A DNA stretch of 64,000 nucleotides from the NCBI GenBank assembly GCA_039621445.1, contig CP154954.1, positions 2,852,001 to 2,916,000 of the forward strand, given 5' to 3'. Origin of the DNA: Euglena gracilis. Lineage: Eukaryota > Euglenida > Euglenophyceae > Euglenales. Shown piece after piece: positions 55,780 through 64,000 of the stretch (position 1 is the first letter of the stretch; every line of letters begins with the position of its first letter). Both the position numbers and the translations under genes were made by a program. The notes beneath the pieces were generated by a model. The model was not told the origin of the DNA. It did not search any database and worked only from the letters and a program-made list of their open reading frames with translations.

Positions 55780-56036
55780 GTGTCTCAACTAGCAGATATC
55801 CGATGCTCCCCTCCAGGCGAGCAACCTTCAGTGCCAAAGCAATCCAACGGTGCTTTCAAAAGGACAACAGCCTGCAAGCAACGCCATCCCCAACCTCGAT
55901 TTTCCTCGAGGTCCCAGGGCTTTCACCATGGCTGCGAAGAAGAAGTCGTGGATGGTTTAAAAAAAGGTGTCACGGAAACTGCTTGATCCTGATGTCAATC
56001 TTGATGCCAACAAAGTCATACGATTCCTCACTGCCT
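55780..56036 (+). CDS. Gene 3 weak coding candidates, frame unresolved
   Basis: Several frames look coding-like: SVPKQSNGAFKRTTACKQRH.. (55780-55986), and from a well-placed start context CACCATGG at 55928, MAAKKKSWMV, then TAA, then KKVSRKLLDPDVNLDANKVI to a stop near 56034. The minus strand is also open here. I cannot choose. Confidence 0.25.
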
Positions 56037-56235
56037 AACCTATCACCCCCCCACCACCAGGGGTGAATACAGATTAACAGGTTGGTTTTTTTTTGAGCTC
56101 TACACCCCCCAGGGGAGGCCAGATGACCGAAAGTGACACCGGTGGCCCAACGAAACTTTTTCCCAACAAACACCCCCTATCTTCGACCACAAATGTCATA
56201 TACTGGAAAAATTGGCACCCCACTAGCCTTTGTGG

Positions 56236-56275
56236 GGGGGGGGGGGGGGGGGGGGGGCTGGGGGGGGGTGGGGGG
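56236..56275. repeat. Poly-G tract
   Basis: 22 consecutive Gs then CTGGGGGGGGGTGGGGGG. Confidence 0.95.
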
Positions 56276-56404
56276 TTGGGATAAACCCAAAAGTTTCGGG
56301 TGCATTTTCAGAATCACTGTGAAATGTGCTTCCTTAAGTGGGGGTAATAAGTAGTGGGACGTCCTACAAGAACTATCTAGTGGGACAGGCAAAAATTTTT
56401 TTTG

Positions 56405-56700
56405 TTCAAAATGTCCAATGGTCCTGCACAAGTGCAGGATCATTTTAAAATCCCTCCCCAGGAACCAAAAACAATTTTCCGGCGCTTCTCGCCGGGAAAA
56501 TGAAATTATCTCCGTATGTTTTGACCAATTTTTCAAAAGTGCGCTTTTTTGGCCTTTTTCAAGGCCCAGTTTTTTTTTTCCTGGTGCAAAGAGCTGTAAA
56601 ATTTTTTTGTACAGGGGGCTGGAGGGTCCGACCCACACACACTCCAGTCCTACCCCCCTGTCCCCGCTCATTTTTTTTCCCCTGCCCTTCCCCGGTGACA
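56405..56700. repeat. Element core with CCGGCGCTTCTCGCCGG
   Basis: TTTTCCGGCGCTTCTCGCCG GGAAAATG followed by a T-rich spacer: the hairpin module seen in families B and D, without clear element ends. A long open frame (56418-57104 +) crosses it and is probably chance. Confidence 0.5.
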
Positions 56701-56824
56701 CATTTGTGGCTTGTGTTCTGCAGTACTCGCAGTTGCAGGCGCGGGCCAAGCCCCGGGACCATTCTGTTGGCGTTCCCATCCGACGAAGCAAGGGCCCCAA
56801 TTTTTCGCGCTCTTGTTTTTGTAG

Positions 56825-56885
56825 CGCCTTGGAAGCTATAACGCTTCCAAGCTCTATAGCTCGGAAGCTCTGCAAGCTTTGCGAG
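56825..56885. repeat. Nested GCTTCCAAGC / AGCTATAGCT palindromes
   Basis: GCCTTGGAAGCTATAACGCT, TCCAAGCTCTATAGCTCGGA, AGCTCTGCAAGCTTTGC: several overlapping inverted words, able to form a branched hairpin. Confidence 0.6.
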
Positions 56886-57017
56886 TCGCGTGTCGCTTGT
56901 CCTCTGCGTTGCGTGTGTAATAGCTTTGGCTCTTGCGTCTGCGGGCCCAGACTCGATCTCCCGCCCCACAGGTTCCTTGCATGGCTTGGCTGGAAATCCT
57001 TGGGTGCTGGTCCCCCC

Positions 57018-57205
57018 CCCCCTAGGCACTTGCCCCCCCCCCCCGGGCGCTTGGCCCCCCTCCCCCTCACATGCAAACTTGACCTCCCTAAACTTCAGCC
57101 TTAATTTGCAACTTTGCGGCCAATTTTCGGGCGCTTTGGCTTATTTTTCGTATGGTTGGCACCCTGGCCTAACGTTCAATTGAGTCCAGGGCGCCTGGGG
57201 GGGCA
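57018..57205. mobile_element. Family M element, copy 3
   Basis: C-runs, CGGGCGCTTGGCCCCCCTCC, CCTCACATGCAAACTTGACC, TTGCGGCCAATTTTCGGGCG and GTCCAGGGCGCCTGGGGGGG at the right. Diverged but collinear with copies near 60057 and 62750. Confidence 0.6.
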
Positions 57206-57299
57206 ACCACCTTCGATGGTGCAGGGCGATGCAGTAATTGTGGAGTGTAAGGTGAGGTACCTGATTTTGGGGATGCACGGCAATGCAAGGCGACGTCGG

Positions 57300-57430
57300 C
57301 ATTTTTTTTGGCTATTGTTTGGCCTTTTCAGCCATTTTGTCCACATTCGGCCACACTGTTGTTAGCCGCTTTGGCCGCTTTTGGTCATTTCTGAACCTTT
57401 TTTTGGTCATTTGAGGTCTTTTTGATTGGT
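57300..57430. repeat. GGCC(A/T)-type decamer patch
   Basis: TTTTTTTTGGCTATTGTTTGGCC, TTTTCAGCCATTTTG, CCGCTTTGGCCGCTTTTGG: same word class as 1-430. Confidence 0.6.
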
Positions 57431-57484
57431 TTATGGATCGTTTGGACGAATCGTTACGGGCATATGGGGGCGAACCAGGGGGGG

Positions 57485-57600
57485 GGGAGAAAATTGCACC
57501 GTGCAATTTTTTTTTGCAATTTTGTGCAATTTTTGATTTTCCTGAAATGTGCAATTTTTTGCAATTTTGTACAATTAATTGCACATGGCCCAGGATATTT
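57485..57600. repeat. TGCAATTTT-rich patch
   Basis: GTGCAATTTTTTTTTGCAAT, TTTGTGCAATTTTTGA and GTGCAATTTTTTGCAATTTT, repeated words, some palindromic. A similar patch lies at 58147-58200. Confidence 0.7.
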
Positions 57601-57781
57601 TTTTTTGGAAAATGTCAGTTTTTGATGCAATTGAGAACTTACCGTTTTTTTTGCTGGCAAACTGATGTGCGTAGTGAAAATTTCCGTTCAAAGGCTGTTT
57701 ATTGTTGGTTTACTCAGTGTGCAAACCCTATCTTGAGTCCCCTGCCCAGGTGTCTTTGATACTTTCTCAACCTGCCCCGAG

Positions 57782-57849
57782 CAGGTATTGCAAACCCTGC
57801 ACCGGCAGGGAGGGAACTATTTGTCGAGCATTTCCGCCCCATTGCAGCC
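57782..57849 (+). CDS. Gene 3 exon
   Basis: Acceptor CCTGCCCCGAG and a consensus donor TTGCAGCCT|GTAAGT. Frame VLQTLHRQGGNYLSSISAPL and QP. Boundaries could shift by a few bases at the 5' end. Function unknown. Confidence 0.55.
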
Positions 57850-57933
57850 TGTAAGTATGACATGTTGCGTCTTCCGCTGGATGATGAACGAATTCAGGAT
57901 AAAATGGCGTAAGCATTGCTGCATATTGCCACA

Positions 57934-57979
57934 GCTGATTGTGTTGCAACTGCCTGTCCACTATGATGCTATTCAATGG
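57934..57979 (+). CDS. Gene 3 microexon candidate
   Basis: Acceptor CATATTGCCACAG and donor ATTCAATG|GTGAGC. Frame LIVLQLPVHYDAIQ plus 2 nt, about 46 nt long. Strong splice sites on both sides. Confidence 0.5.
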
Positions 57980-58272
57980 TGAGCCGCTTTGTCTGACTGC
58001 GGCGGACTGCTGTCCAACAGGCTTCACTTGTTTTGCTGTGCCGCGCTGTCATTTCTGGATGTTCTTGACAATAGATCAAGATGATTCTCCAAGTAAGTGC
58101 ATGTGTGCATGCTCGTTACAAGGGATCCAATGTAATCTCGTAGTATGTGCAATTTTGTGCAATTTTGTGCATTTTTGTGCCTTTTTTTGCACTGCAATTT
58201 TTGACCCCCCGATGTGCAACCCCCCCCCCCCATGGGTGAGGCACCATTCAGGCTGTCTTTCTGTTGACACAG

Positions 58273-58500
58273 GGACTGGGGTACAACTTTGCAATGGTCA
58301 ACAGAGAGTTTTTTTGGGAAAAGAAATGTCGGCAGTATCTTGGCAAATTAATTTTATGCCAACGTTTTGAAGAGGGAACCAGCAGCACCGGCCCAACAAG
58401 GTGGTGGAGGCAACTATCCCCTCAGACCAAAGCGTTGCCCCCCCCCCCCCCCGGGTGGCAACACTTGTTGGGGCCACAATGGATGGCCAAGTATGCACGG
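58273..58500 (+). CDS. Gene 3 exon
   Basis: Acceptor CTGTTGACACAG and donor GTATGCACG|GTAAGA. Frame GLGYNFAMVNREFFWEKKCR, QYLGKLILCQRFEEGTSSTG, then PTRWWRQLSPQTKA, a short poly-Pro from a C-run, and QHLLGPQWMAKYA. Aromatic-rich and clearly non-random. The C-run inside an exon is unusual and may be a repeat contribution. No family recognised. Confidence 0.6.
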
Positions 58501-58573
58501 TAAGAATTTCGGGGCTGTGCACAAATTGGTGCATAATATTATAATTTTGGGGCCAAGGTTGCAAGTTGTGGCT

Positions 58574-58825
58574 GCAGGCCAACTTTAACAAGGCCAAGTT
58601 AAAAAGGGAAAAAAAAGACAAGTGGTGTAACGGCCCGCAGTGCCACTGGCAGTGCCACCGCATTTCACCCCACACCTGCCTCCAGGGGACAGATGGGTTT
58701 TCAAGAACCAAAACAACCAGGGGGGTGGGGGCGGGGGAGGTGCACCATGGGCAGTCTGTCCCGACCGAAGGCCAGACCGCAACTTTTTTGAAAGACTTCC
58801 AGCCGAGTTTGTGTTTGGTGGGAGG
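58574..58825 (+). CDS. Gene 3 exon candidate with Cys/His cluster (3' end uncertain)
   Basis: Acceptor GTGGCTGCAG. Frame NFNKAKLKREKKDKWCNGPQ then CHWQCHRISPHTCLQG. The spacing C-x4-C-x3-C-x6-H-x-C suggests a small metal-binding knuckle after a basic helix. The frame stays open to the hAT-like element at 58834. The donor is not defined, and the last third may be intronic. Confidence 0.5.
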
Positions 58826-58833
58826 GTGGACCC
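58826..58833. other. Target site duplication, left (GTGGACCC)
   Basis: GTGGACCC directly precedes the element and is repeated exactly at 59248-59255. Confidence 0.9.
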
Positions 58834-59247
58834 CAGGGTTTGATACAAGGAGGGCGTACATGGTTTAGGTGGGGGGGGTGTCCCCCCCACCCCCCCCCCC
58901 CTCCTGGCCTGAAGGGGGGGGTCCGGACCACCCCCCCCACCTGCCAGGGGGGTCTGGACCGACCCTGGGGGGGGTACCCGGGACCCCCCCCCCCCCAAAG
59001 GGTCGTTTTTCCTCCGGCACTTTGCGCCGAATTTTTTTGCATTTTTGGCAAATTTTTGCCCAAAAAGTGCCCAAAATGGCACTTTGGGTCGTTTTGGGGG
59101 ATCAAAAAATTTCGGCCCGGCGCTTCGCGCCGGCTGAAATTCGGTCACCTGGACCGCGCCACTGTTTAGGTGGGGGGGGTGTCCCCCCCCTCCTGGTCCG
59201 CAGGGGGGGGGTCCGGACCCCCCCACCTGTCCTTATATCAAACCCTG
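58834..59247. mobile_element. hAT-like MITE, copy 2 (family D, 414 bp)
   Basis: CAGGGTTTGATACAAGG at the left, CCTTATATCAAACCCTG at the right, perfect 8-bp duplication GTGGACCC. The body matches copy 1 (7429-7859) throughout: GGGCGTACATGGTTTAGGTG, paired G/C-runs, TCCGGCACTTTGCGCCG, GCCCAAAATGGCACTTTGGG, CCCGGCGCTTCGCGCCGG, GGTCACCTGGACCGCGCCAC. Length differences are mostly in homopolymer runs. Inserted just after a gene 3 coding stretch. Confidence 0.9.
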
Positions 59248-59255
59248 GTGGACCC

Positions 59256-59935
59256 CTCCCCAACTGCCAGGGTGGTTGAGCAATTTTTTGTGGATCCGCC
59301 CTCCCTTCTGGGGGTCTGGGGTCGCCAGCTGGGGAATGATTTGCGAGCTAGGGGCTTCCTGCTTTTGAAAACACCTTTCCTGATAAAGGTACTGAGCTCG
59401 AATCTCCCTGGACCCCAGTTCATGATTTTCATCCCCAGTTGTGGAAATTTTGGAAGTTCTCCACCTTATCCCGTCCACGCCATGTTGTTGACACTCACCC
59501 CTTGCCCTGTTATTTGCTGTTTTCATTATTGTTACCATTCCTTTGCACCCACACCCCCATGTCAAAGCGACATTCCTGGAGCAATCAAACCGCATCAAAG
59601 GTTTCAAAGTTTAATTAAGTTTGTGTTTTTACAGCTCGGCAATAAACCAAAGTTCCATTAAACCTATCGTCTTTCTTCAAAAAACAAATGAGTTTTTGTG
59701 GTTTTGACTTCTTCTTTTTGAAGGGGAAAAAGGGAGGTTTCTCATTCCGTTTTATGGTCCATCTTTCCAACTCGTACTTCCTCTTTGTGCGGGCAACACC
59801 ACTCTGATTCATATTTTCCAATGCTTAGATCGGCGTTAGTTTGGGGCTGGCAAGGCGGCAGTCATTGGAAAATGATTTGCCAGCCAGGGAGTGTTCTGTG
59901 GTGTTCACTGAACTGACTCCCCTCACAACATGCAC
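59256..59935. other. Probable intron of gene 3
   Basis: No repeat family recognised. Short open stretches without good splice pairs. Confidence 0.35.
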
Positions 59936-59939
59936 AGCT

Positions 59940-60005
59940 GCTGTTGGAAGTGCCAGGAATCCGAACTGACCTCACCCCAGTTCCCCATAAGCGCAGCTCA
60001 ACCCG
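59940..60005 (+). CDS. Gene 3 exon candidate
   Basis: Acceptor AACATGCACAG. Frame LLLEVPGIRTDLTPVPHK; the donor is unclear (CATAAG|CGCAGC region), and the frame runs on to about 60045. A hydrophobic start followed by a Pro linker. Confidence 0.35.
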
Positions 60006-60018
60006 CTTTTTTTTCAGC

Positions 60019-60056
60019 CCATCTGTGTGGAAGGGTCCAGGCATTTGATGTGCAGG
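60019..60056 (+). CDS. Gene 3 small exon candidate
   Basis: A classical acceptor, TTTTTTTTCAG, and a donor GATGTGCAG|GTATCT enclose about 38 nt. The frame is undetermined (PICVEGSRHLMC or AHLCGRVQAFDVQ). Confidence 0.35.
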
Positions 60057-60150
60057 TATCTCCGCTCCCCCCTCGTTTGGCAGTCTCTCCTCCTTACATG
60101 CAAACTCGTTGGCCTTCGGCCTTAACTTGCGATCTTGCCCCCCCCTTTAA
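60057..60150. repeat. Family M fragment, copy 4
   Basis: CCCCCCTCGTTTGGCAGTCTCTCC, CTTACATGCAAACTCGTTGG, CCTTCGGCCTTAACTTGCG. Collinear with 57048-57120 and 62755-62810. Confidence 0.6.
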
Positions 60151-60172
60151 TGTTCTTGGCCAATTTTGAATT

Positions 60173-60406
60173 TTGTGCTGGACTGCTGAAATTCTTAATA
60201 TGCAATTTGGTCCCCTAAAGTTGGCACCCCAGCTTTGCCGTCAATTGTGGAGGAACATTCAATCCAGTCGTGTGACAGTTTCATCCAATCAATTGTGTGT
60301 GTTTGGAACTAGCCAGGAGGAGACTAACGGGAGAAAGCGTCCTCACAAAATGCATTGTGCTTGCACACGGGGTCCTCCGCAATTTGCATTGATGTCCCAT
60401 TCCTGA
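60173..60406 (+). CDS. Terminal exon or small gene candidate
   Basis: An open frame containing NIQSSRVTVSSNQLCVFGTS, QEETNGRKRPHKMHCACTRG and PPQFALMSHS to a stop at 60404-60406. An AG at CATTCAATCCAG (60268) would give a 3' exon of about 45 codons. Mixed residue use without bias. Could be the end of gene 3. Confidence 0.35.
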   Translation: MCWTAEILNMQFGPLKLAPQLCRQLWRNIQSSRVTVSSNQLCVFGTSQEETNGRKRPHKMHCACTRGPPQFALMSHS

Positions 60407-60644
60407 CCCACCCACAAATAGAAGAACGGGTGCACTCGTAGTGGACCGGCGGTGGGGGGGGGTGCATTTTTATGTGGACACTGCGCTTGCAGGACCCTGT
60501 GCTTCTTTTAAGGGAGGTTATGCCCCCGAGGGGGGGACATGGTTGAGGCGATGTGTTTCGGAGGGGTAATTGAAGCATTAAGGCAGGGTTGGGGGTGGGA
60601 GGCATAATCCTCCATAATTCCGCATAATTTGCATAGTTTTTGCA

Positions 60645-60720
60645 ATAACTTTAACAACAACAACAACAACAACCACAGCAACAACAACAACAACCACCAC
60701 CACAACAACAACAATTTGCA
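60645..60720. repeat. (CAA)n microsatellite
   Basis: CAACAACAAC with CCACCA interruptions. Confidence 0.9.
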
Positions 60721-60976
60721 TATAATCTGCATGATAATTTTTCAGGGGACAACAAGAAAAGGGCTGGAAAGCATTTGAGAAGATTGCTGTCTGCCAAAAT
60801 TGACCCAAAGGGAATTACCCAGCCCTTTTTTTGCATTTTCGGATTTTTGCACAATGCACATATTTATTATTATTATTATTATTATTATTTAAGTTTTGGG
60901 CCAATTGCATCAATTTTTGTGATTTCCCTAAATTTACGAAAGGGACTAAAATGATCAAAATTGGTCCAAATCAGTC

Positions 60977-61384
60977 TAACCCCACCCCCTAATAAGTGCG
61001 CACTGCCCTAATTGTGCGCAGTGCCCTAATAAGTGCGCACCCCCCAAGGGTCCGAAACTACCTCCCTAAAAAGTGCGCACCCCCCAAAGGAGAAATCATT
61101 GTCATATCTCAGGTCGGAAAGCACACACAATTCTCAGAATTGTCCTTCTCAGACCAAATATTTCTATCGTCCAAGCCCAAATTTGACACATTTGACACAT
61201 AATCACTTGACTCATAGCTTGAAATCACAAAGTTGGGGGGAAAACTGAAAAAGAGTGGGGGTAATGTCAGTATTTTTGGCTTTGCCCTAAAAAGTGCGCA
61301 CTGCCCTAATAAGTGCGCACCCCTTGGGGTCCGAAACTACGTCCTTAAAATGCGCGCACCCGTGCACTTATTAGGGGGGGTTTA
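60977..61384. mobile_element. Inverted-repeat element, family G (~408 bp)
   Basis: Left TAACCCCACCCCCTAATAAG TGCGCA; right TGCACTTATTAGGGGGGGTTTA. Internal TAAGTGCGCACTGCCCTAAT and GGGTCCGAAACTACCTCC / GGGGTCCGAAACTACGTCC repeats near both ends. No coding frame. Only one copy seen in the window. Confidence 0.75.
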
Positions 61385-61883
61385 AAACATGTGGATTGTG
61401 CAGAATTCTGCAAAAGAATTGGAAGGCAAAATAAGAATAATAGCCCCCCCACAAAATAAGACCCAGGTCCACTGTTTCGATTGGTTGCTCAAATCTAATC
61501 TTATTTTTGGATGTGCTTTTTTGAATATTTGCTGTTTACACCAGCACTTCGGGGTCCTGGGAAGGGGACAAATTTTGTTCCTAAAGCCGTGAGAGTGCCA
61601 CCCCCAAACCAGTCAGACCTCCTGCAAATGAGGCTCCCTGCCAATTTTTTTTTAACAAAAAACCCCGAAAAATGCAGATTTGGGCGAGGTCTATTTTTTT
61701 GTATTTTTCCCCATCTCTAGGGATTTCTTTTTTTTGTGGGGAGGTCAATTTTTTAGGAGGTTCAGCTGGCTTTTTTCGATGGGACGCATTGGACCAGGAG
61801 TTTATTTTTGGGTCTTTCTGGGCCACTGTTTTTGGGGATTTTTTTTGACCAGCACTTTAGGCTAAAGTTGCAGATTTCCTGCC
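61385..61883. other. No gene assigned
   Basis: T-run-rich sequence; C-run at 61445-61450. Nothing recognised. Confidence 0.4.
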
Positions 61884-61889
61884 GAGCAC

Positions 61890-61961
61890 AGATGTTCAGA
61901 GTATTTTTCAAACACTCCAGCAGATTTAGTAACAGATGTGGCTATGTGGCCACTGCGGCAG
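61890..61961 (+). CDS. Exon candidate, possibly initial
   Basis: Acceptor-like TGCCGAGCACAG followed by ATG; frame MFRVFFKHSSRFSNRCGYVA then TAA, with donor ACTGCGGCAG|GTGCGG. The frame remains open to 62087. Could be an internal exon or a chance frame. Confidence 0.35.
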
Positions 61962-62312
61962 GTGCGGGGATGCGGTTACTGGATGCAGCAACTGGAGCAG
62001 AGATGCAGGCACCGGAGGGTCAAAAGTCACCAAAAATTTGCCTGAAGCAACAAAAAATAGTTGAAAAAGTGTTTCCGAAAATTGAATAAAAGTGACCAAA
62101 CAAGGGCCAAAAGGATTTTATGCCGCATTTCTCACCCATATAATCCTGTATAGCGACCAAACAGTGGCCAAAAGGATTTTCTGCCGCATTTCTCACCCGC
62201 ACAAATCCGTATAATTGCCGCATAATCCGAATCATTCCCCCCCCGCATAATTTCGACAATTATTGCCTTGTTTACCGACAATGCATAAAGGATAAGTGAC
62301 ATGCAGTCTGTC

Positions 62313-62470
62313 CCCTACACCCATTTCATGTTTGAGAGGCTTTCAGCTCCATTTCAGCATCTTGGACCTCCCACATCTGCAGCCCTACCCCAGACCACTT
62401 CGCCGCCTGTGGTTGCTCTCCACTGGTTCCTATATCCGGCGGCCTCCACTTCCCTCTGCACATCTCCTCT
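62313..62470 (+). CDS. Exon candidate
   Basis: Acceptor AGTGACATGCAG (around 62322). Frame SVPYTHFMFERLSAPFQHLG, PPTSAALPQTTSPPVVALHW, then FLYPAASTSLCTSPLDQ. Another frame is open over the same stretch. No donor chosen. Confidence 0.3.
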
Positions 62471-62724
62471 GGACCAGAGATTTTTTTTTTCAGTTTGGTG
62501 ACCCGGGGGGGGGTTCCAGACCACCCCCGTTCTTAAAGAAAATTCCTGGTCCCACAAGCAGTGTGCTGGTCTACTCGGCCCACTTACGACCGACCGCCTT
62601 TGTTCTTTTTTTGAAGACGATGATGCAAGATTGCGAAAGGTGCCAAAGTGAAAAGGCCAAAGGTGCTGAAAAAGCTATTTGGGGAGTTGTTGGAGTGTCT
62701 GTGGCTTTTTGCAGTCAGTTTCAA

Positions 62725-62935
62725 CAGCTTTGGATCCCCTCCACTCTCTTGGCCCCCATAATCTCCACATGCAAATTTGGCCCAAAAGTTGGCCTTCGGC
62801 CGTGCAACCTTGTCCCCCCATTAGGCTTTTTTGGCTTATTTATCATGGCCTAAATTTTTAACATTCGACTTTCCCCCCAAATTGCCCTCGGGGCCGTACC
62901 TTCATTTGTGGCCCGTGCCAAGCGCCCAGGAAGGG
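62725..62935. mobile_element. Family M element, copy 5
   Basis: TCTCTTGGCCCCCATAATCTCC, ACATGCAAATTTGGCCC, AAGTTGGCCTTCGGCCGTGC, right end GGCCCGTGCCAAGCGCCCAGG. The right end matches that of copy 1 (GGGCCAAGCGCCCGGG). Confidence 0.65.
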
Positions 62936-63880
62936 ATGGATGGATGAGTTCATTCTCCATTCTCAAACTCAAACTCCATTTGAGTTTCCTTTGTTTGCTT
63001 AATCAACGGTCACAAAAATTTAGTACGTTTTAACGATTCCTTAACTGCAAAAATGAATTTGACAGAATTTGACAGGAAATTTTATGTTTTGTTTTCTTTT
63101 TATTTATTTATTTTATATCATTTCATTTTACTTTACTTTACTTTATTTTATTTTTGCCAATTGCCTTTCCTTCATTTTTGAATTTCTTTTGGCCAACAAA
63201 TTGCATTTTGTCGAAGTCAGAGCGCAATTTTTTTTTGGAATTCATACCTGTCGAATTCCCATTCCTTGTGTTTTTTGTGGCTTTATTTGTTTATTTGCGT
63301 TTTGTTCTGTTGCATTTGTTGAGACTCCAGTTGAAGCGCAACCCCCCCACAGTTATGAACCACACACTTAAGGTGTCCACGTATGGTCTACATCGCTCAG
63401 CTTGGGGGGGATGCACACCCTCCTTGGTCATTGATAGCATGTTTGGCAGATGTCGATCGGTTTCAACGGCAGTCAATGGCAGTCAATTAGTTTCAATGCC
63501 CTGTAGCAGGTGTACGTACAGAATGCACATAGTTACCAAAGGCGTTTTTTTAAAAAAAATTGGTGCCCGGTGCTGGAAGGGGGTTTTTTTCTCCTGTTTT
63601 TGGGACAAAGCCCGAATTTTCGACCCATCATCGAAAATCAACTCACAGAAGAGGTCGCCGAAGGGGAAGCCCTCCCGCCCCCCAGGCCCAGGGGTTATAC
63701 CCCCCCCCCCCAGGAGGAGAACTGAAAGCCGCCGGGGACAATTTTTTTTCGGCTGCAAACCACCCAAAAACTGATTTTTTGTCATTTTCTTGAGACCGAC
63801 CATTATCAAAAATGACATTTTGACCAAATTTGCCGAAAATTTCGTTGTTGGCGTTTTGTCTGTTTGTCTTTTTTTTTTGC
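62936..63880. other. No gene assigned
   Basis: AT-rich with TTTATTTTAT words at 63095-63150. A C-run and CGAAAATTTCG-like pieces at 63590-63840 resemble element cores. Confidence 0.35.
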
Positions 63881-63900
63881 TGCGGCTGCCTCCACCAAAG

Positions 63901-64000
63901 CCAAAAGCGGGTTCTCGCCGTCCTCTCCGAACCCCAATGCATATATCAAGGAAGTTTATTACTATTTCAAACCGAGCCTGCTTTGGTGGGAGCGGTCGGG
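63901..64000 (+). CDS. Exon cut by the window end
   Basis: After a T-run and CTCCACCAAAG, the frame reads KSGFSPSSPNPNAYIKEVYY then YFKPSLLWWERS to the last base. It is rich in aromatic residues and clearly coding in character. It could belong to gene 3 or a following gene. Confidence 0.5.

Noticed and set aside
56418-57104. 228-codon + strand frame
   Set aside because: It crosses a transposon core, a GCTT palindrome cluster and a family M element; residue use changes with each repeat, so it looks like a chance open frame.

Overview
This window is nuclear DNA from a eukaryote, most likely a unicellular alga or other protist with a large, repeat-loaded genome. The evidence is short GC-rich open stretches bounded by splice signals, separated by long introns full of poly-C/poly-G tracts, microsatellites and small inverted-repeat elements. 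There is no bacterial operon structure, no ribosome binding sites and no CRISPR array. Several exon ends read CAG|GC rather than CAG|GT. That is a known feature of haptophyte and dinoflagellate introns, but it does not settle the lineage.

Layout. 1-5.8 kb: decamer arrays, a (CCACA)n and a (CCATA)n pentanucleotide array on either side of an inverted-repeat element, AT and ATT microsatellites, and one exon-like stretch at 3.6 kb. 5.8-33.4 kb: about 30 GC-rich exon candidates, all on the + strand, adding up to roughly 4 kb of coding sequence. Many are leucine-rich helical stretches like ARM/HEAT-type repeats; later ones are acidic, coiled-coil-like or proline/alanine-rich. I read them as one large gene (gene 1) of unknown identity, but codon phase agrees across only about a third of adjacent junctions, so the exon chain is provisional. 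33.6-35.1 kb: AT and CATATA microsatellites. 35.8-38.5 kb: a higher-order ~165-bp satellite. 40.1-44.7 kb: a 4.5-kb C/A-only tract with long C runs. 46.4-47.2 kb: a broken, transposon-like coding region on the minus strand. 47.4-51.9 kb: short + strand exons (gene 2). 55.5-60.4 kb: further + strand exons (gene 3), one with clustered Cys/His. 61.9-64.0 kb: more exon candidates, the last cut by the window end.

The most striking feature is the population of small non-autonomous mobile elements. One family has two copies 51 kb apart (7429-7859 and 58834-59247), each with CAGGG ends and a perfect, different 8-bp target duplication, the signature of a hAT-type MITE. Several other families end in TA + C-run ... 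G-run + TA. Different families share an internal hairpin pair around GGCGCTTCGCGCC. Exon boundaries are inferred by eye; no product could be named with confidence.
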